Below the pieces are notes generated by a model. The model saw nothing but the letters and a program-made list of their open reading frames with translations. It was not told where the DNA came from and did not search any database. The translations under genes were made by a program, and so were the position numbers. From Epiperipatus broadwayi (lineage: Eukaryota > Onychophora > Udeonychophora > Euonychophora > Peripatidae): a stretch of DNA of 64,000 nt. The stretch spans positions 186,001 to 250,000 of the forward strand of contig JAQFVV010000275.1 of the NCBI GenBank assembly GCA_028023455.1, given 5' to 3'. Positions 31,177 to 42,862 of the stretch are shown one piece after another (position 1 is the stretch's first letter; each line of letters begins with the position of its first letter).

Positions 31177-34020
31177 ACTGCAATGAGCAGTGAAACTGTC
31201 TATTATTGCCCTAGACAATAATATATGATTAAGCTAACTATTTGCTTAGCAATTTAATGAAAATCAAATCCAATCAATAACTAAAGCAGATCCCAACATA
31301 CTTTATTAACCTATTATTATTGTAGTAATTCAAATCTACTTTAATATTTAATGATGCTGTATTTTATCTAAACAGATGAGCTTCTAAATAGCTATAATTG
31401 CATTTTTTTTACAAAACGTTTTTAAATATAGACATTATTTAAAATGTTGAAACAAAATAATATTTGACTCAAACGTATATCTAATTTAATAAACGTTAAA
31501 TAGAAAGTATAAACATTCATTCGTATCTTTCAATAAAGCGATACATAATTATTGCTTCATTCATATGTTAAAACAGAAAACACCACGAGAATCTATTATC
31601 AACAATCTATTAGCTAATTTCTAACTGTATAATTTCCAATCACATTATATAAAAGATATATTAAGTTTCCATTGGATGTTTATTAACCTATAATTATTGA
31701 TATTATCTATTTAAACCCTCAAATAAATGAATGTGAAATTGGTTGGTAATAATTAAAACATGATTACAATTGAAATTTATTCCAATTCAAAGATAACATT
31801 CAATTAAGCTATTCACTGCAATTTCTACTCTTCATTTTAGAGAAATTTTAAAAATATTTAAGATAAGTTATTCTAAACCAATGATAAAATACGATCTATT
31901 TAGATTTTCATGACGGGATCAGACAAGCATAGAAATGACCGACCCTAAACTAATGATATTACTTGTAATATTAACTAAAATAAAACATAATATATAATAT
32001 TTGAATGCAGAGATAAATATAAAATTTATATGGGGATAAAATGAATTATGCCAATATGCAAAACATACCATATCTTATATTCTAGTTCACTTACCAAGCT
32101 GAGTTTGAATCTTGCACCGAATTTACATAGCAAATTACCTTATGCAATCCAAATAAAATAATTAAGCGGAGTCTTGGCATTTAAATCAACTCAATTTATT
32201 GGATTATATAAAAAAAAATTGGTAAGATTAACAACAAAATACAATAGGAAATTAATCTATTTCTGATCGATTGAATTAATAAAAAAAAATGATAAAATTT
32301 CTGTGGGTAACTCTAAAATATGTTGCAAAAACAATAATGACACGTATATAAAAAAAAAATGAATGAATGGAGAAATTTTTGGATACCTTACTGAAAATTT
32401 TTATATAACAGATACCAAATATACGTAATTGAATGAGATTGAAGCCTATTTGTTCATTAAAATAATAATCGATAAATGAATATGAAAAAATACGATATAT
32501 TTAAACCTCTTGTCTGTTCGATGTTTTAAACGAAATTTTATACATGCAAAAATCAAATTGGACATTTAAAAAAAAACAAAACATCGGGTTGTGTTAATAT
32601 ATACTCAGACAAGTGTTCAAATAATTAGTAAAGAAATCTCTCCGATCATTTCATTGCCTAAAGTCTATTACACCTAAAGATGATTTAAATAAAGTACAAA
32701 TCATCCTTTTTAAATATATAAAAAAAAATTAATATGCACACATATTTATAAAAAAAAAATCATACCCTAGATAAAAGTCTGTCCATTTTCATTATTCATT
32801 GATTAATCGTAATTTATTTATCCTCAGTCCTATGATGTAGAGAGAAGTCTATTTCAAAGAAAAGATAAGTCAAACTTTAAATGTTTCCTTTCATTGGCAA
32901 TAATTTTCAGATAGAATAATCTCGTGAATTTTAATAACAGTCCTTTTCCTTCCCTTTTCCATTTTAAAGAGGAGAGTGCAATTTAACTAATCTTTTTATG
33001 GTACAAATTAATCCAGTTGATCCCGATTGTTTTCCTAGCTTGTATCATGGTATTCATCAATGCAAGGATAATTATACTCTGAATTTTAAACCTGGAATCT
33101 CTTCATTTTCAAAATAGCTGATTTTACACAACACAATTTTTTTAAAAATAGGTTTCTCTTCTCACATTTTGTTGCTGACTTCTTTGGAACCTGTTCACAA
33201 ACTACCATTCAAATGAATGAATGGGCAGATAATTTAAGTTTATTCTTCCATATTTTTATAGTTTAACAGTAGAAAAAAATTATTGAAGAAATTTTATTTA
33301 AAAGAACATAGAAGTACATCTATTCTTGGCAATGACAAAACGGTGATAGCCTTCTTTTACAGTCTTTTCTGGCTATTTATATTATCTCTTTCTGACGTTA
33401 TGGATGTCATAACAACTATTGGAAATTACTCAAATAAAGCTCAATGCAAATGATATTTCAGAACAGTTTTTTTCCCGCTTGTATTCAAGTACGATGTAAG
33501 TTTGGAGAAAATCGATACATGGAAATGAAATCTAAATTCGATATGATTTTTCCTATTATTTTTAAATCAAAATACAGAATTGATATTACAACCTTTATTC
33601 ACTTTATAAATATAAATAATTTACATATATATATATTTAATAATAATATTTTTTTAAATTAATTTATAAACAAATATACCTGACATAAAAACATTGAATT
33701 ATATGTAATAATGTTACCATGGTGATTGCAATAACAGAAATAAAATATGTAAAAATAATAATACTGATCCTATTTAAGTAAACTTTTATATCATACTAAA
33801 TTATTTCCAAAATTTATTTATTTGCCTATATGTTTTTTTTTTCTTGGGTTTGATTATAATGAATTTAGTAATTTAAAGCTGGAATTAGCAATAAACAATG
33901 GTATTTAAAAAGCTTTAGGTTGCCATGGTTATCAATTTAAACTTATATTTCCAAGATCTCCCATTATCCATTTATCAAGCAAAAGAAAAATCAAACAAGA
34001 TCAACAATCTTCTTTATTAT
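31177..34020. other. AT-rich stretch, nothing firm
   Basis: No repeat or protein that I can name, apart from a possible short exon at 32095-32180 listed separately. Confidence 0.45.
32095..32180 (-). CDS. Possible short first coding exon (speculative)
   Basis: The minus strand has an ATG at 32178-32180 opening 28 codons with a hydrophobic start (RLRLIILFGL) and running into a strong donor, CTTG|GTAAGTG. If unspliced it stops one codon later. It could be a signal-peptide exon or chance; no homologue is recognised and no partner exon was found. Confidence 0.2.
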
Positions 34021-34028
34021 TTTTTTTT

Positions 34029-35700
34029 GGTAAAAGCCTGAAATCCGGGCACGGCCGCTTGGGGCATTGTTTGCATGTCAAAACACATAAAAATGCCGTT
34101 TCGGTGGCCGAGGCCTTACAGGCTAATACAACATTTATGTATTGTATTAACCCACTGATCTAGGCCACTTTACATGACATTGCACAAAAATATTACAGCC
34201 TGTTTTGTGCTTTGAAGCTATTTACACGTATTCATTATATTTATAGCTGATTACCGTATCGCTTGAGGGTATTTAAATTTCAAGGTGGTATGACTTTTTC
34301 AAATCTCTGTAATAGAGTAATGTCATTTCGATTTAAAAAATGTTAATTATTAATAATTATCATATGGTCCCCATCCTTCCCGAAAAAAGATTAATATGTA
34401 AAAAATTGGCAAAGTGTATGCTTGAACAGGCTTTGACAAAGCTCACGCACTAAGTCATGTTTCAGTGTGAGGGGGGATTATTCGAGACCACTAAAAGGTC
34501 TGAGATGAATGTGCAATTTTGAAACTTTTCTTCAGAATTGCCGAGTACAGAAAGTGTGTGAGATTGTGTTTTTTTTTTTTTTTGTCAGGCACACGTAATG
34601 TCCACTTTTTATTACAGCAATAAAATCGAATAAATAATTGTAAAAAGTCCAAAGTTTGTGTCCTTTTTTGTTGTTTTTTATTTCATTAGAAATTGACAAG
34701 TATTTGGATTCAATTTTTGGCAGCGGAGTTAAAATAAATGACGACTTTGGTTGACTTTGTGTTAAGAATAACAAATTATGAAATACCTCCCCCCCCCAAG
34801 CCGTTTATTGTAGAAGGCTAAAAAAAAAAAAATAATTCGAACGAAATAGAAATCAAAGTAAAAAGTGAGAAAAAGTTGTTTAAAAAAAAGAAAAAAAGTT
34901 AAATTCTTGATTTTTTGGTTACAATTCTTTTTCAAGTGTGTGTGAGTGGGTGATTGAAAACAATTTTTTAATCGGCAAAAACACAAAAGTAAATTTTGAT
35001 TTAATATTAAGAAAAACAATTACATCAAACAAAAAGAAATCAAAATTCGAAACAAGTCCCAAAGTTGATTCTCTTTTTTCAGCACTGTTAAAATAATTGA
35101 CTATTTTTGTTGCCTTTTTGTTAATAATAACAGTACGAATCCCCCCCCCGCCCCATCCCCCACTCAAAAAGCTGTTTCTTGTAGTAGCTCCCCCAAAAAA
35201 AGAAAAGGCTAATTCAAACATAATCTAAATCAAAGTGAAAACAAGTTGTACTTTTAAAAAAAAAGTAAAATTAATAATAATAAGAAAAACCATTTAGTCA
35301 AGCCAAAAAAAGAAAGGTAGAATTAAATTCTAAACAAGTTGCAAATAATTGTATTCTATTTTTTCGGCAGTGGGATTCATACAAATTTTTTGACGTCATG
35401 AAATGGTCCGAATTTTTCAAATGATAAAAAGAAAAAATACAATTAGCAAAATTTGTTGAAAAAATGTCAGTCAGGTTCCAAAAAACTTACAAAAAGTAAT
35501 GAAAATAAATATCAAAATTTGTTTAATAACAAAGAAATCATGTTCTAAATGAAATAATTGTTTGTTTAATCAATATTAGAAAAAAAAAAAACCTTGTCTA
35601 AAAAAAGAAAAAGTTGCGGCGGCCCGGTAACATTATATTTCATTGATTTTGTCTAGCATCAACGCTCCAAGCGGCTTTGCCCGGATTTCAGGCTTTTACC
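34029..35700. mobile_element. Non-autonomous TIR DNA transposon, 1.67 kb
   Basis: GGTAAAAGCCTGAAATCCGG at 34029 recurs inverted at 35700; the TIRs match over about 36 bp with few differences and have GG...CC termini. T8 precedes the left end and T9 follows the right, consistent with an 8-bp duplication in a T run. The interior holds imperfect direct repeats (GCAGCGG/CAGCACTG/GCAGTGG blocks near 34.7, 35.07 and 35.36 kb) and C-runs, with no transposase. The superfamily is not assigned. Confidence 0.8.
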
Positions 35701-35716
35701 TTTTTTTTTAAATACT

Positions 35717-36358
35717 TTGATCATTAATCTGAATATTCACAATATATATATAATATTTGCCAAGGAATTGCTTGATGTTGGTTATAAAATGGAACAAATA
35801 AACAATACTTTATGTCAATTTAAAAAAAGTTATAATAATTTAAAGGAAATGAAGATTAATAGTAAACAATGGATATCTATTCCATTTATTTCAAATCCAC
35901 AAGTGAAATTTTTTAAGGATTTATATAAGAATGTGTTTAATGTTTCATTCTACATTCCAAACAATATTAATAAATTTGTCAATAATTCTAAGGATGTCAT
36001 ACCTGTCAATCAGAAAAGTAATATCATATATCAAATTTTTTGTGATTGTATGCTATCATATATAGGTGAATCTAGGTGCATTATTGAGAAAAGATTGAAG
36101 GAGCATGAATTGTTATATAAGCGTGTAAAGAATAAAAATAATGGTGATTTAATATCTCCTTCAGTTTTCTTTGATCACGAAAAAACATGTAAATATAAAT
36201 TTAAATTTGATTTTGAAAATGTGAAAATACTTCATAAAGAGAGAAACTATTGTAAAAGAAAAATTAAAGAGGCAATTTTTATAAACAGGAATAAAATGCA
36301 TTTAATAAATCGACAAGATGCTAACATTAAAATACGAGATTCATGGAATTTGAATTGA
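35717..36358 (+). CDS. PLE C-terminal region with intact GIY-YIG endonuclease frame
   Basis: An uninterrupted frame of 213 codons. Residues 1-90 resemble the linker after a PLE reverse transcriptase (thumb-like ELLDVGYKMEQINN, then WISIPFISNPQVKFFKDLY). Residues about 100-205 form the GIY-YIG domain: SNIIYQIFCDCMLSYIGES, EKRLKEH, a His in FFDHEKTCKY, and KERNYCKRKIKEAIFINRN. It is 5'-truncated next to the TIR element and the Met is probably not a native start. Absence of stops suggests a younger copy than the other PLEs here. In a full element this domain nicks the target DNA. Confidence 0.88.
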   Translation: MIINLNIHNIYIIFAKELLDVGYKMEQINNTLCQFKKSYNNLKEMKINSKQWISIPFISNPQVKFFKDLYKNVFNVSFYIPNNINKFVNNSKDVIPVNQKSNIIYQIFCDCMLSYIGESRCIIEKRLKEHELLYKRVKNKNNGDLISPSVFFDHEKTCKYKFKFDFENVKILHKERNYCKRKIKEAIFINRNKMHLINRQDANIKIRDSWNLN

Positions 36359-36560
36359 TGACATTTGCTTCCGCTTTTGATTTTGAATTTAATGGCAGTT
36401 GAGGCAGGTTTAAGAAATTAACCAAAAGTACTTCTGTGGATTTAAGGATTGTTTGTAATAATTTGTAAACCGTTAAATATATTATTTCATTTATAATTAC
36501 AATTTTGTTTTTTAATTAATGGACATTTTATCTATTTTACACACACACACACATATATAT
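36359..36560 (+). other. 3' region of the 35.7 kb PLE copy
   Basis: Non-coding sequence after the endonuclease stop, ending at an AC/TA microsatellite at about 36540-36562. No clear hammerhead core was found here. Confidence 0.35.
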
Positions 36561-36562
36561 AA

Positions 36563-37807
36563 AAGAAACAAAAACAAACTCACTTCACTTCTGGTGAGTG
36601 TTACAAAGTTCTGCATGACAATGAATATGTAGGTGCTAAAGATCATAAATATGCATGAGGTATACAATGTACATAATAAATGTAAATATATCAAATTTAT
36701 TAAGCGCAAACAGATAACATTGTAATAACGTGAAAGCTAAAAACTTCAACAGATACAATGTACATAATAATAAAATTGAATGTTAAACTTGCTATAATAG
36801 GTTTTATCTAGAGAGCTAGATTTTTGGGTTTAGAAAGCTGAGATAGATTTCACTGACAGAATTTAATAAATTACATTTTCTGTTGAGGTATGATTATGGG
36901 GCATGATTAATAATTGGAAACTTGAACTTTTGAAACTATTCTGATCATTTAAATCATTTACAATATAGTAAATGTACAAAACTAAATGAGCTTTATCTCT
37001 TAAGTACTTAGTGGAAAATATACATCTCCTGCAATAATTTTGACTGGAGAAAATAATAAGGACTAGGGTTGCAATATGCTCTTTGAATTTTGTACTTAAT
37101 TTGGCAGTTTAGTATAAGCCAACATTGAAAAATAAAATAAATTGTCACATCAAAATAATATGGAGTTTTAATAAGATTGAAATTGTTAAGTTTTACAGAA
37201 AATAAGGTTAAAGTCATATTTAAAGAAAGTTGTATAAACATTACATATATAGAGATTTTACTCCAGGAGTAAATAAATGATTTTAAACTAATCAAAGATT
37301 AATACTAATTTAGAATAAAGGTTGTTAAAAGAGCAGAGGCTTGTGGCAAATGGGAGGTTACCTCGGCATAGCTGGAGACAGGCTTCATTAAAGCAAGCTT
37401 TCTTGACACAGTTCAGGCTCATGGGCTAGATGTTGACAGCATCAGAGTGGTACCGTGATATTCTGGTAGAGATAGAGTTCAAAGAAGTGAATCAACTGTT
37501 CTTTACCCCAACATTATCTATATGTTACTTAAATCTTAATACCAATACTTTTCTCACTTTATTGAGTACCATGTTTGTTTTCTTCTTCTTTTTCTTTATT
37601 TTCTTTGATCAAAATTTGGGGCTATTTATATGATCCAGCCCTGCTTTATCCTGATTCAAAACCCATGACATTCACTCATGATTCCCTTCTGTAGTCTGCA
37701 TTTTCCTAGTGGCCTCTTCTATTGGTCATTCTGTCTGAGAATAGGAATTCTGCTGCCAACATTGAACATGCCCCAAGGGTTCATTTGCTAATTAAAGAAA
37801 GCATTAA
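36563..37807. other. Unassigned stretch
   Basis: Mostly AT-rich. Two segments of higher GC (37330-37480 and 37630-37790) read like old transposon pieces but carry no motif I can name. Confidence 0.35.
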
Positions 37808-38243
37808 AACAAATATTATTTTTATCTTGATTAAATTTTACAAGTTATCATATTAAACAAGGCCTATTGAATTGGGATTGAGATTTGTAATAAAAAAGAA
37901 TAATAAAAAAAGAACTTGATTCATAAAAATTTGAGGAATTTATTAGATTCTAGAAATAAAAAAAATTAAAAATATGATGGCTTTCAACACTTACACTTAA
38001 TAAGGTTTTAATAATAAATTTACAAAACAAATATGATTTTCATATTGATTAAATTTCATAAGTCATCATATTAAATAAAGCCTATTGAATTGGGACTGAG
38101 ATTTGTAATGAAAAAAAAAAGAACTTTATTCACAAAAATTTGAAGAATTTATTATATTCTAGAAATAAGAAATTTTAAAAATATGATGGCTTTCAACCCT
38201 TACATTTAATAAGGTTTTAATAATAAATTTACAAAACCATTAT
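37808..38243. repeat. Tandem duplication, period 218 bp
   Basis: AACAAATAT starts both copies, at 37808 and 38026. Each then carries CCTATTGAATTGGGA, AATTTATTA, TCTAGAAATAA, ATGATGGCTTTCAAC and AATAAGGTTTTAATAATAAA in the same order, with small differences. Confidence 0.88.
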
Positions 38244-38899
38244 AATTGATAATAAACTATACATCTAGTGAGACAGGTGTCAGTTAACTTATATAAGATT
38301 AGGCTAAAAGCCATACTAATGCCATTAATATTAGTATTAGGTGAAGTGTAAATAGATAAGATATTTACAGCTTCAATACAAATTATTAATTTTCTAACAT
38401 ATTTCTTAAATTTTTTTAATTTTTTATTAAAAAATCTTTTAATTCATGTTATATATTTTATACATATTTTAATATTTCCTAAATTTTTATTTTTACTCTT
38501 TTTATCCCTTTTTATATACCCTCTTTTTATTTTATTACATATAAGCCTTTTCATTTTAACACACATAATACTTTAATATATATATATATAATCTATATAT
38601 TTATTATATACCAATTTTATTTTTTTACTACCCCAAATTTATTTATATCACTTTTAATATAATTCTTCTTTGTTCTTCTTATCTTACAATGTTTTATTTT
38701 TATTTTAATACATATTTCTATTCACTTCTCTATACTAGATATAAATATAAATTTTTACCTTATTCTCTTTCGCTAATTCTCTCTATTCTCAATTTTTATT
38801 AATTTATCTTCCTTTTAACCTCCCTTTCATATTCCCTTTCCCATACATCCCTCTATTACATATTCTTATAACTATTTTATACATTATCTCTTAATTATT

Positions 38900-39260
38900 C
38901 TTATCCTATCCATAAATTACTCCCCTTTCTTATACTATCATTGTTTTTACCCCCATCTCTATTAAGATTTGATTTAATTTTTTTTATTAATATTGCTTCT
39001 TTTATTTTCCTACCGCTTTTTTATCTGTATATCTAATCATTTTTATACTGTCTTTCCCAATATTATGACCTGTTTCCATAATATGCATATATATTAGTGA
39101 CCTTTTATCATATTTATGCTGTTCCTATCTAGTATATATAGAATTTTTCATTTCACCCACATACTTATTTCTTTACATATTGAAGTGTTTTTGCCCATCT
39201 GACTAGGTCTGTTACACATAAAATACGTGAGTTGATCAAGTTACGGAAAAAGAAGAAATT
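38900..39260 (-). pseudogene. PLE GIY-YIG endonuclease domain (minus strand)
   Basis: Read through a few stops, the minus strand gives KYVGEMKNSIYTR, EQHKYDKRSLIYMHIMETGH then NIGKDSIKMIRYTDKK and a C-terminal LNRDGGKNNDS...LWIG. These match the second half of the PLE GIY-YIG fold, including the conserved HIMETGHNI segment. It is probably the endonuclease of the element whose reverse transcriptase lies at 40.3-41.9 kb, displaced by about 1 kb of other DNA. Confidence 0.8.
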
Positions 39261-40300
39261 TTCATTCCTATTTCTAAAAACATAACTATATTTCCTGATC
39301 AACTCTACCTAGTAATTGTTACAATTTATGCTATTGACAGAATCAGGTTTTATTTATTTTATAAGGGCACCAGGATTCATATAAGAATCTTGGAAATCCA
39401 TCACATTGCATCTTGAAAATTAAAAAGAAAAATGTTTTTAAAAGAATCAGTATCATATTTTACCATAACTAGAGTTATTTTCTAGATATTATTATTTCTG
39501 TAGCTTAGTCAACACATATTGGCAAAGGTAAATTATATTTTCAAATTTTACTAAACTAATATTAATAAATTTAATAATAATCATCAATAACGTGCAAGGA
39601 AAAGTTGGTATAAGAAATAAATATTTTATTCTAACAAATTAAAATGTTTAAAGAGAAATTACTAATTTAATAAAACTGGAGAGAACACACACAAATCCAG
39701 ATAATGAATCAATTAATAAAAAAAAAACAGTTAAAGTTCTTAGGTAAACAACAGTCTCTTGAACAATAAAATTAAAGTCTCTATCGGGATTATTTTAAGC
39801 TTATTTTTTTAAAGAGTTGTTTGCAAAATTTAAGTTATAACTGGGAAAAGTTAATCTTAGCTTACCAGTAAGTTTAATGAGAAGATTGTAGATTACTATG
39901 AATAGTTTTTTTGTGTGGGAAAATGAGTTTGGCCATCAGTTATAAGTTGATCTTGGTCTATCCTACTGGTTGGTCACAAAAACTTTTCTGGGATCCATCT
40001 TCAGGAACGATGTCAGCAAAAGCCCCAGCTCACTCCAACATGCAGAATTATTTCACCGTAGAGTGGTCCTGGATATATTTTTGTTATCCAGGACCAACCA
40101 TAGGAAAAACAGACAAAATAAGACATTGATCAAACTGGTCTTTTCCTTTCAAACCTGAGGTCCAGTTTTCAGACTTCTGCATATGTTATTACTATCATGG
40201 CATTTAGGTTTATAATCTTGTACATTCTTTATCATCTTTCAGTTATAAAGTTCTCCTTTTTTAATAAAGTCTTTCGGCCATCTTTAATTAGCTAAATATT
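39261..40300. other. DNA separating the two halves of the minus-strand PLE
   Basis: This segment lies between a VYEIECN-like GIY start (about 40310-40330, minus) and the rest of the endonuclease. A less AT-rich piece at 39905-40180 (minus: IVPEDGSQKSFVTNQ-like) resembles the tail of yet another PLE. Nothing else is recognised. Confidence 0.4.
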
Positions 40301-40309
40301 ACATTCTAT

Positions 40310-41935
40310 TTCATACACTCCGTTAATATTTTTTCTATTCTCATTCATATATTTATTATCTATCATCTCCATTATATTTTTTCTTTTTCCATTCATTATT
40401 CCATATTCTATAATATCCTTAAATGTTTTATTAATTGCTGTAATAATTGTATCCATCCCTTTAACTATTTTATTATCATTAACCTTAATACCTATATATT
40501 TTTCTTTATTATCCTTTTTCTTTTAACTTTTTCCCCTTCCTTTTCTTTTTTTATATATTTCACTTCTATTTTTTTATATATATTATTTCTTATTGCTTCT
40601 TTCAGATAATCATTATTTTTAAAATCTTCAATTATTATCCCTATCTCCTTATCATATTCCTCCTTATTATTACAATAAATAATAGCCCTGTACACCTTTG
40701 AATGTATAGAGTTAATTTTATACCTATTATCTATAATAGGTCCCCAATTTATAAAATTTCTGCTTATTTTTCTATATATTTCTATCTCTACTTCACATCA
40801 TCCCTTAATATAATCCTTCTTTATTAATATATCTAAATACATAAATTTATTTTCCATTTTCCATTCTACAGTAAATTTTATCCTTTCATCCACTTTATTA
40901 ATTCTCTCTCTATATTTTTTAATTTGCATTTCATTTTTATTAAATATTAATAAGTAATCATCAACATATCTTTTAATCATCACTGGTGCATTCTCATCTT
41001 TTATCATTACTTGCTCCATATCCTGCATATACATTTTACTTAAAGCCCCACTCAAAGCACCTCCTATCAATACCCCCCCCCCCATTGCTTATAAAATTCT
41101 CCATTAAACTCAACAGTTATATTCCTACAGCACATCTCCATTTAATTCTTTAATTAATCTATAGGTATGTCTATCTCCTTCTTTTTATCATTAATATACT
41201 TATTTATTGCTATTTTAATAGCTTTTTATATTTGGATACATTAATACTACATCTATTTTTATCAATGTTAATTTATAATTACTATACTCCTTCACTTTTC
41301 TTTTAATTTCTTTAACTAATTCTTTATTATTTGTAATATATGTCTCACTATTTCTATTCACATATTTCTTAAAAATACTTCCTACCCACTTTGATGCTTT
41401 ATCATAATATAACCTTGGTCCATTAATCACTGGTCTTAAAGGTATTCCTACTTTATGAAACTTTGATACCCCATAAATCTTTGCTATCTCACATTATTTA
41501 GTTACTATTTTCTCCAACATCTGTCTATTTATTATTTCTTTATTATAAAACCCTTTAACCACCTCATATATTTTTTTATTATTAACCTTAGTATCATCTT
41601 TTTTTATTTTTATTAAAAAATTCCTTTTTTAACATTCCCATCTTCTTTATATACTATTCCTTATTCATCATTACTAACATATTACCTTTATCCGACTTTA
41701 TAAATATTATATCCCTTTCATACTTCTTTTTTAAGTTTTTAATTTTTTTTATTTTAATCTTTTCACTCATATTAAATCTACTACCCTTTTCATTTTTTAT
41801 TTTATATATCATAATATTCACTTTTTTTAATTTCTCAATCCACCTTTTATCATCTCTATCTATGATATTATATATATATATCATTATTTTCATAATAATA
41901 TATTCTATATTTTTTTCTTAAATATTTTTGTACTA
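40310..41935 (-). pseudogene. PLE reverse transcriptase, decayed (minus strand)
   Basis: Ordered pieces on the minus strand: FIKSDKGNMLVMMNKE (41.65-41.9 kb); NGPRLYYDKASKW...ETYITNN and IDVVLMYPNI (41.2-41.43 kb); GGALSGALSKMYMQDMEQ and the catalytic RYVDDYLLIF, then FMYLDILIKK (40.8-41.09 kb); YCNNKEEYDKEI (40.5-40.7 kb); and the start of the GIY-YIG domain, GVYEIECN, near 40.32 kb. These are the PLE palm and thumb blocks. Frames are interrupted several times, though YVDD itself is intact. Confidence 0.87.
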
Positions 41936-41939
41936 TTTT

Positions 41940-42860
41940 CTCCATAGCCACCTGTACTTCTATTATATTTTACTTATCATTATTATCTTAATACAGCATG
42001 TGAAAGGGATAAGACAAAAAATTATAAGCAAGGAAAAGACAAGATGGGAAAGTAACCTATATAAAAGAACTAGTTAAAAGAAATAAAGAGCTGCCCAACA
42101 GAGAGCAGATTTAGGGGTATAGGAAGAACTTTTTAAAAAATGAAAAAGATTTGTTTACATGATTCTGAGAATGGAGAAATTTTAGTTGCTAAAATAACAT
42201 ATTCTTTTAGACAGAGCACAGGGCAAACGTTCAGCTGGGTTTCTGGGGAGGGGGGTTAAATACTTAAAGATTTAAAAAAATAGCCATCAATTCTATTTTT
42301 TATTTTTCATTTAATAATAAAATTTAGATGCAGACTCTCAACTTGCTTGCCAATTGATTAATTAGTCTACTGACTTGAAAGGTTATACTTTATTCTTATC
42401 CAATATTAAGCACTCACACTTTGGCAGTTACAATATTTTTTAAGATCAATGTTTGTGTTCAATTAACTTAATTATGAATTATTTATTATTCAGAATGTAT
42501 GACTAAACTCTTGAATGATTGGCTGTTCTATCATAGATTTGTATGACATAGAACCTTCAACAAATTATAAAATATAGACAGATTGGAAATTAATGAGCAA
42601 CTGATTTAGAAATTTTAGTTAGCAGAATTAATTGTTAAAATGTAGGTCTCATTTTTATATGGTATTCGATGTAAAGTTGAAATTATTAAATTAGAATGGT
42701 GAATGACCATTTTTCATAGGGATCAAATGTATGGATTAGGAAATAGTTAATGAACACAAATGAAGGATGATAATGCCTACACAATTACGAAATTAATAAA
42801 AACATGTTAACTTTGTTATAAAACATTCATGAATGGAAAACATCATCAAAATTAATTTGA
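41940..42860. other. AT-rich stretch, nothing recognised
   Basis: No repeat or coding signal that I can support. Confidence 0.5.
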
Positions 42861-42862
42861 GA

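Noticed and set aside
34532-35221. Minus-strand frames of 80-100 codons inside the TIR element
   Set aside because: Low-complexity Phe/Leu/Lys-rich translations of T runs and C runs with no family resemblance.
39985-40035. Minus-strand CTGAAGA-TGGATCCCA-GAAA segment as a hammerhead
   Set aside because: Stem II (TGG/CCA) and core fit, but flanks show no complementarity for stem I.
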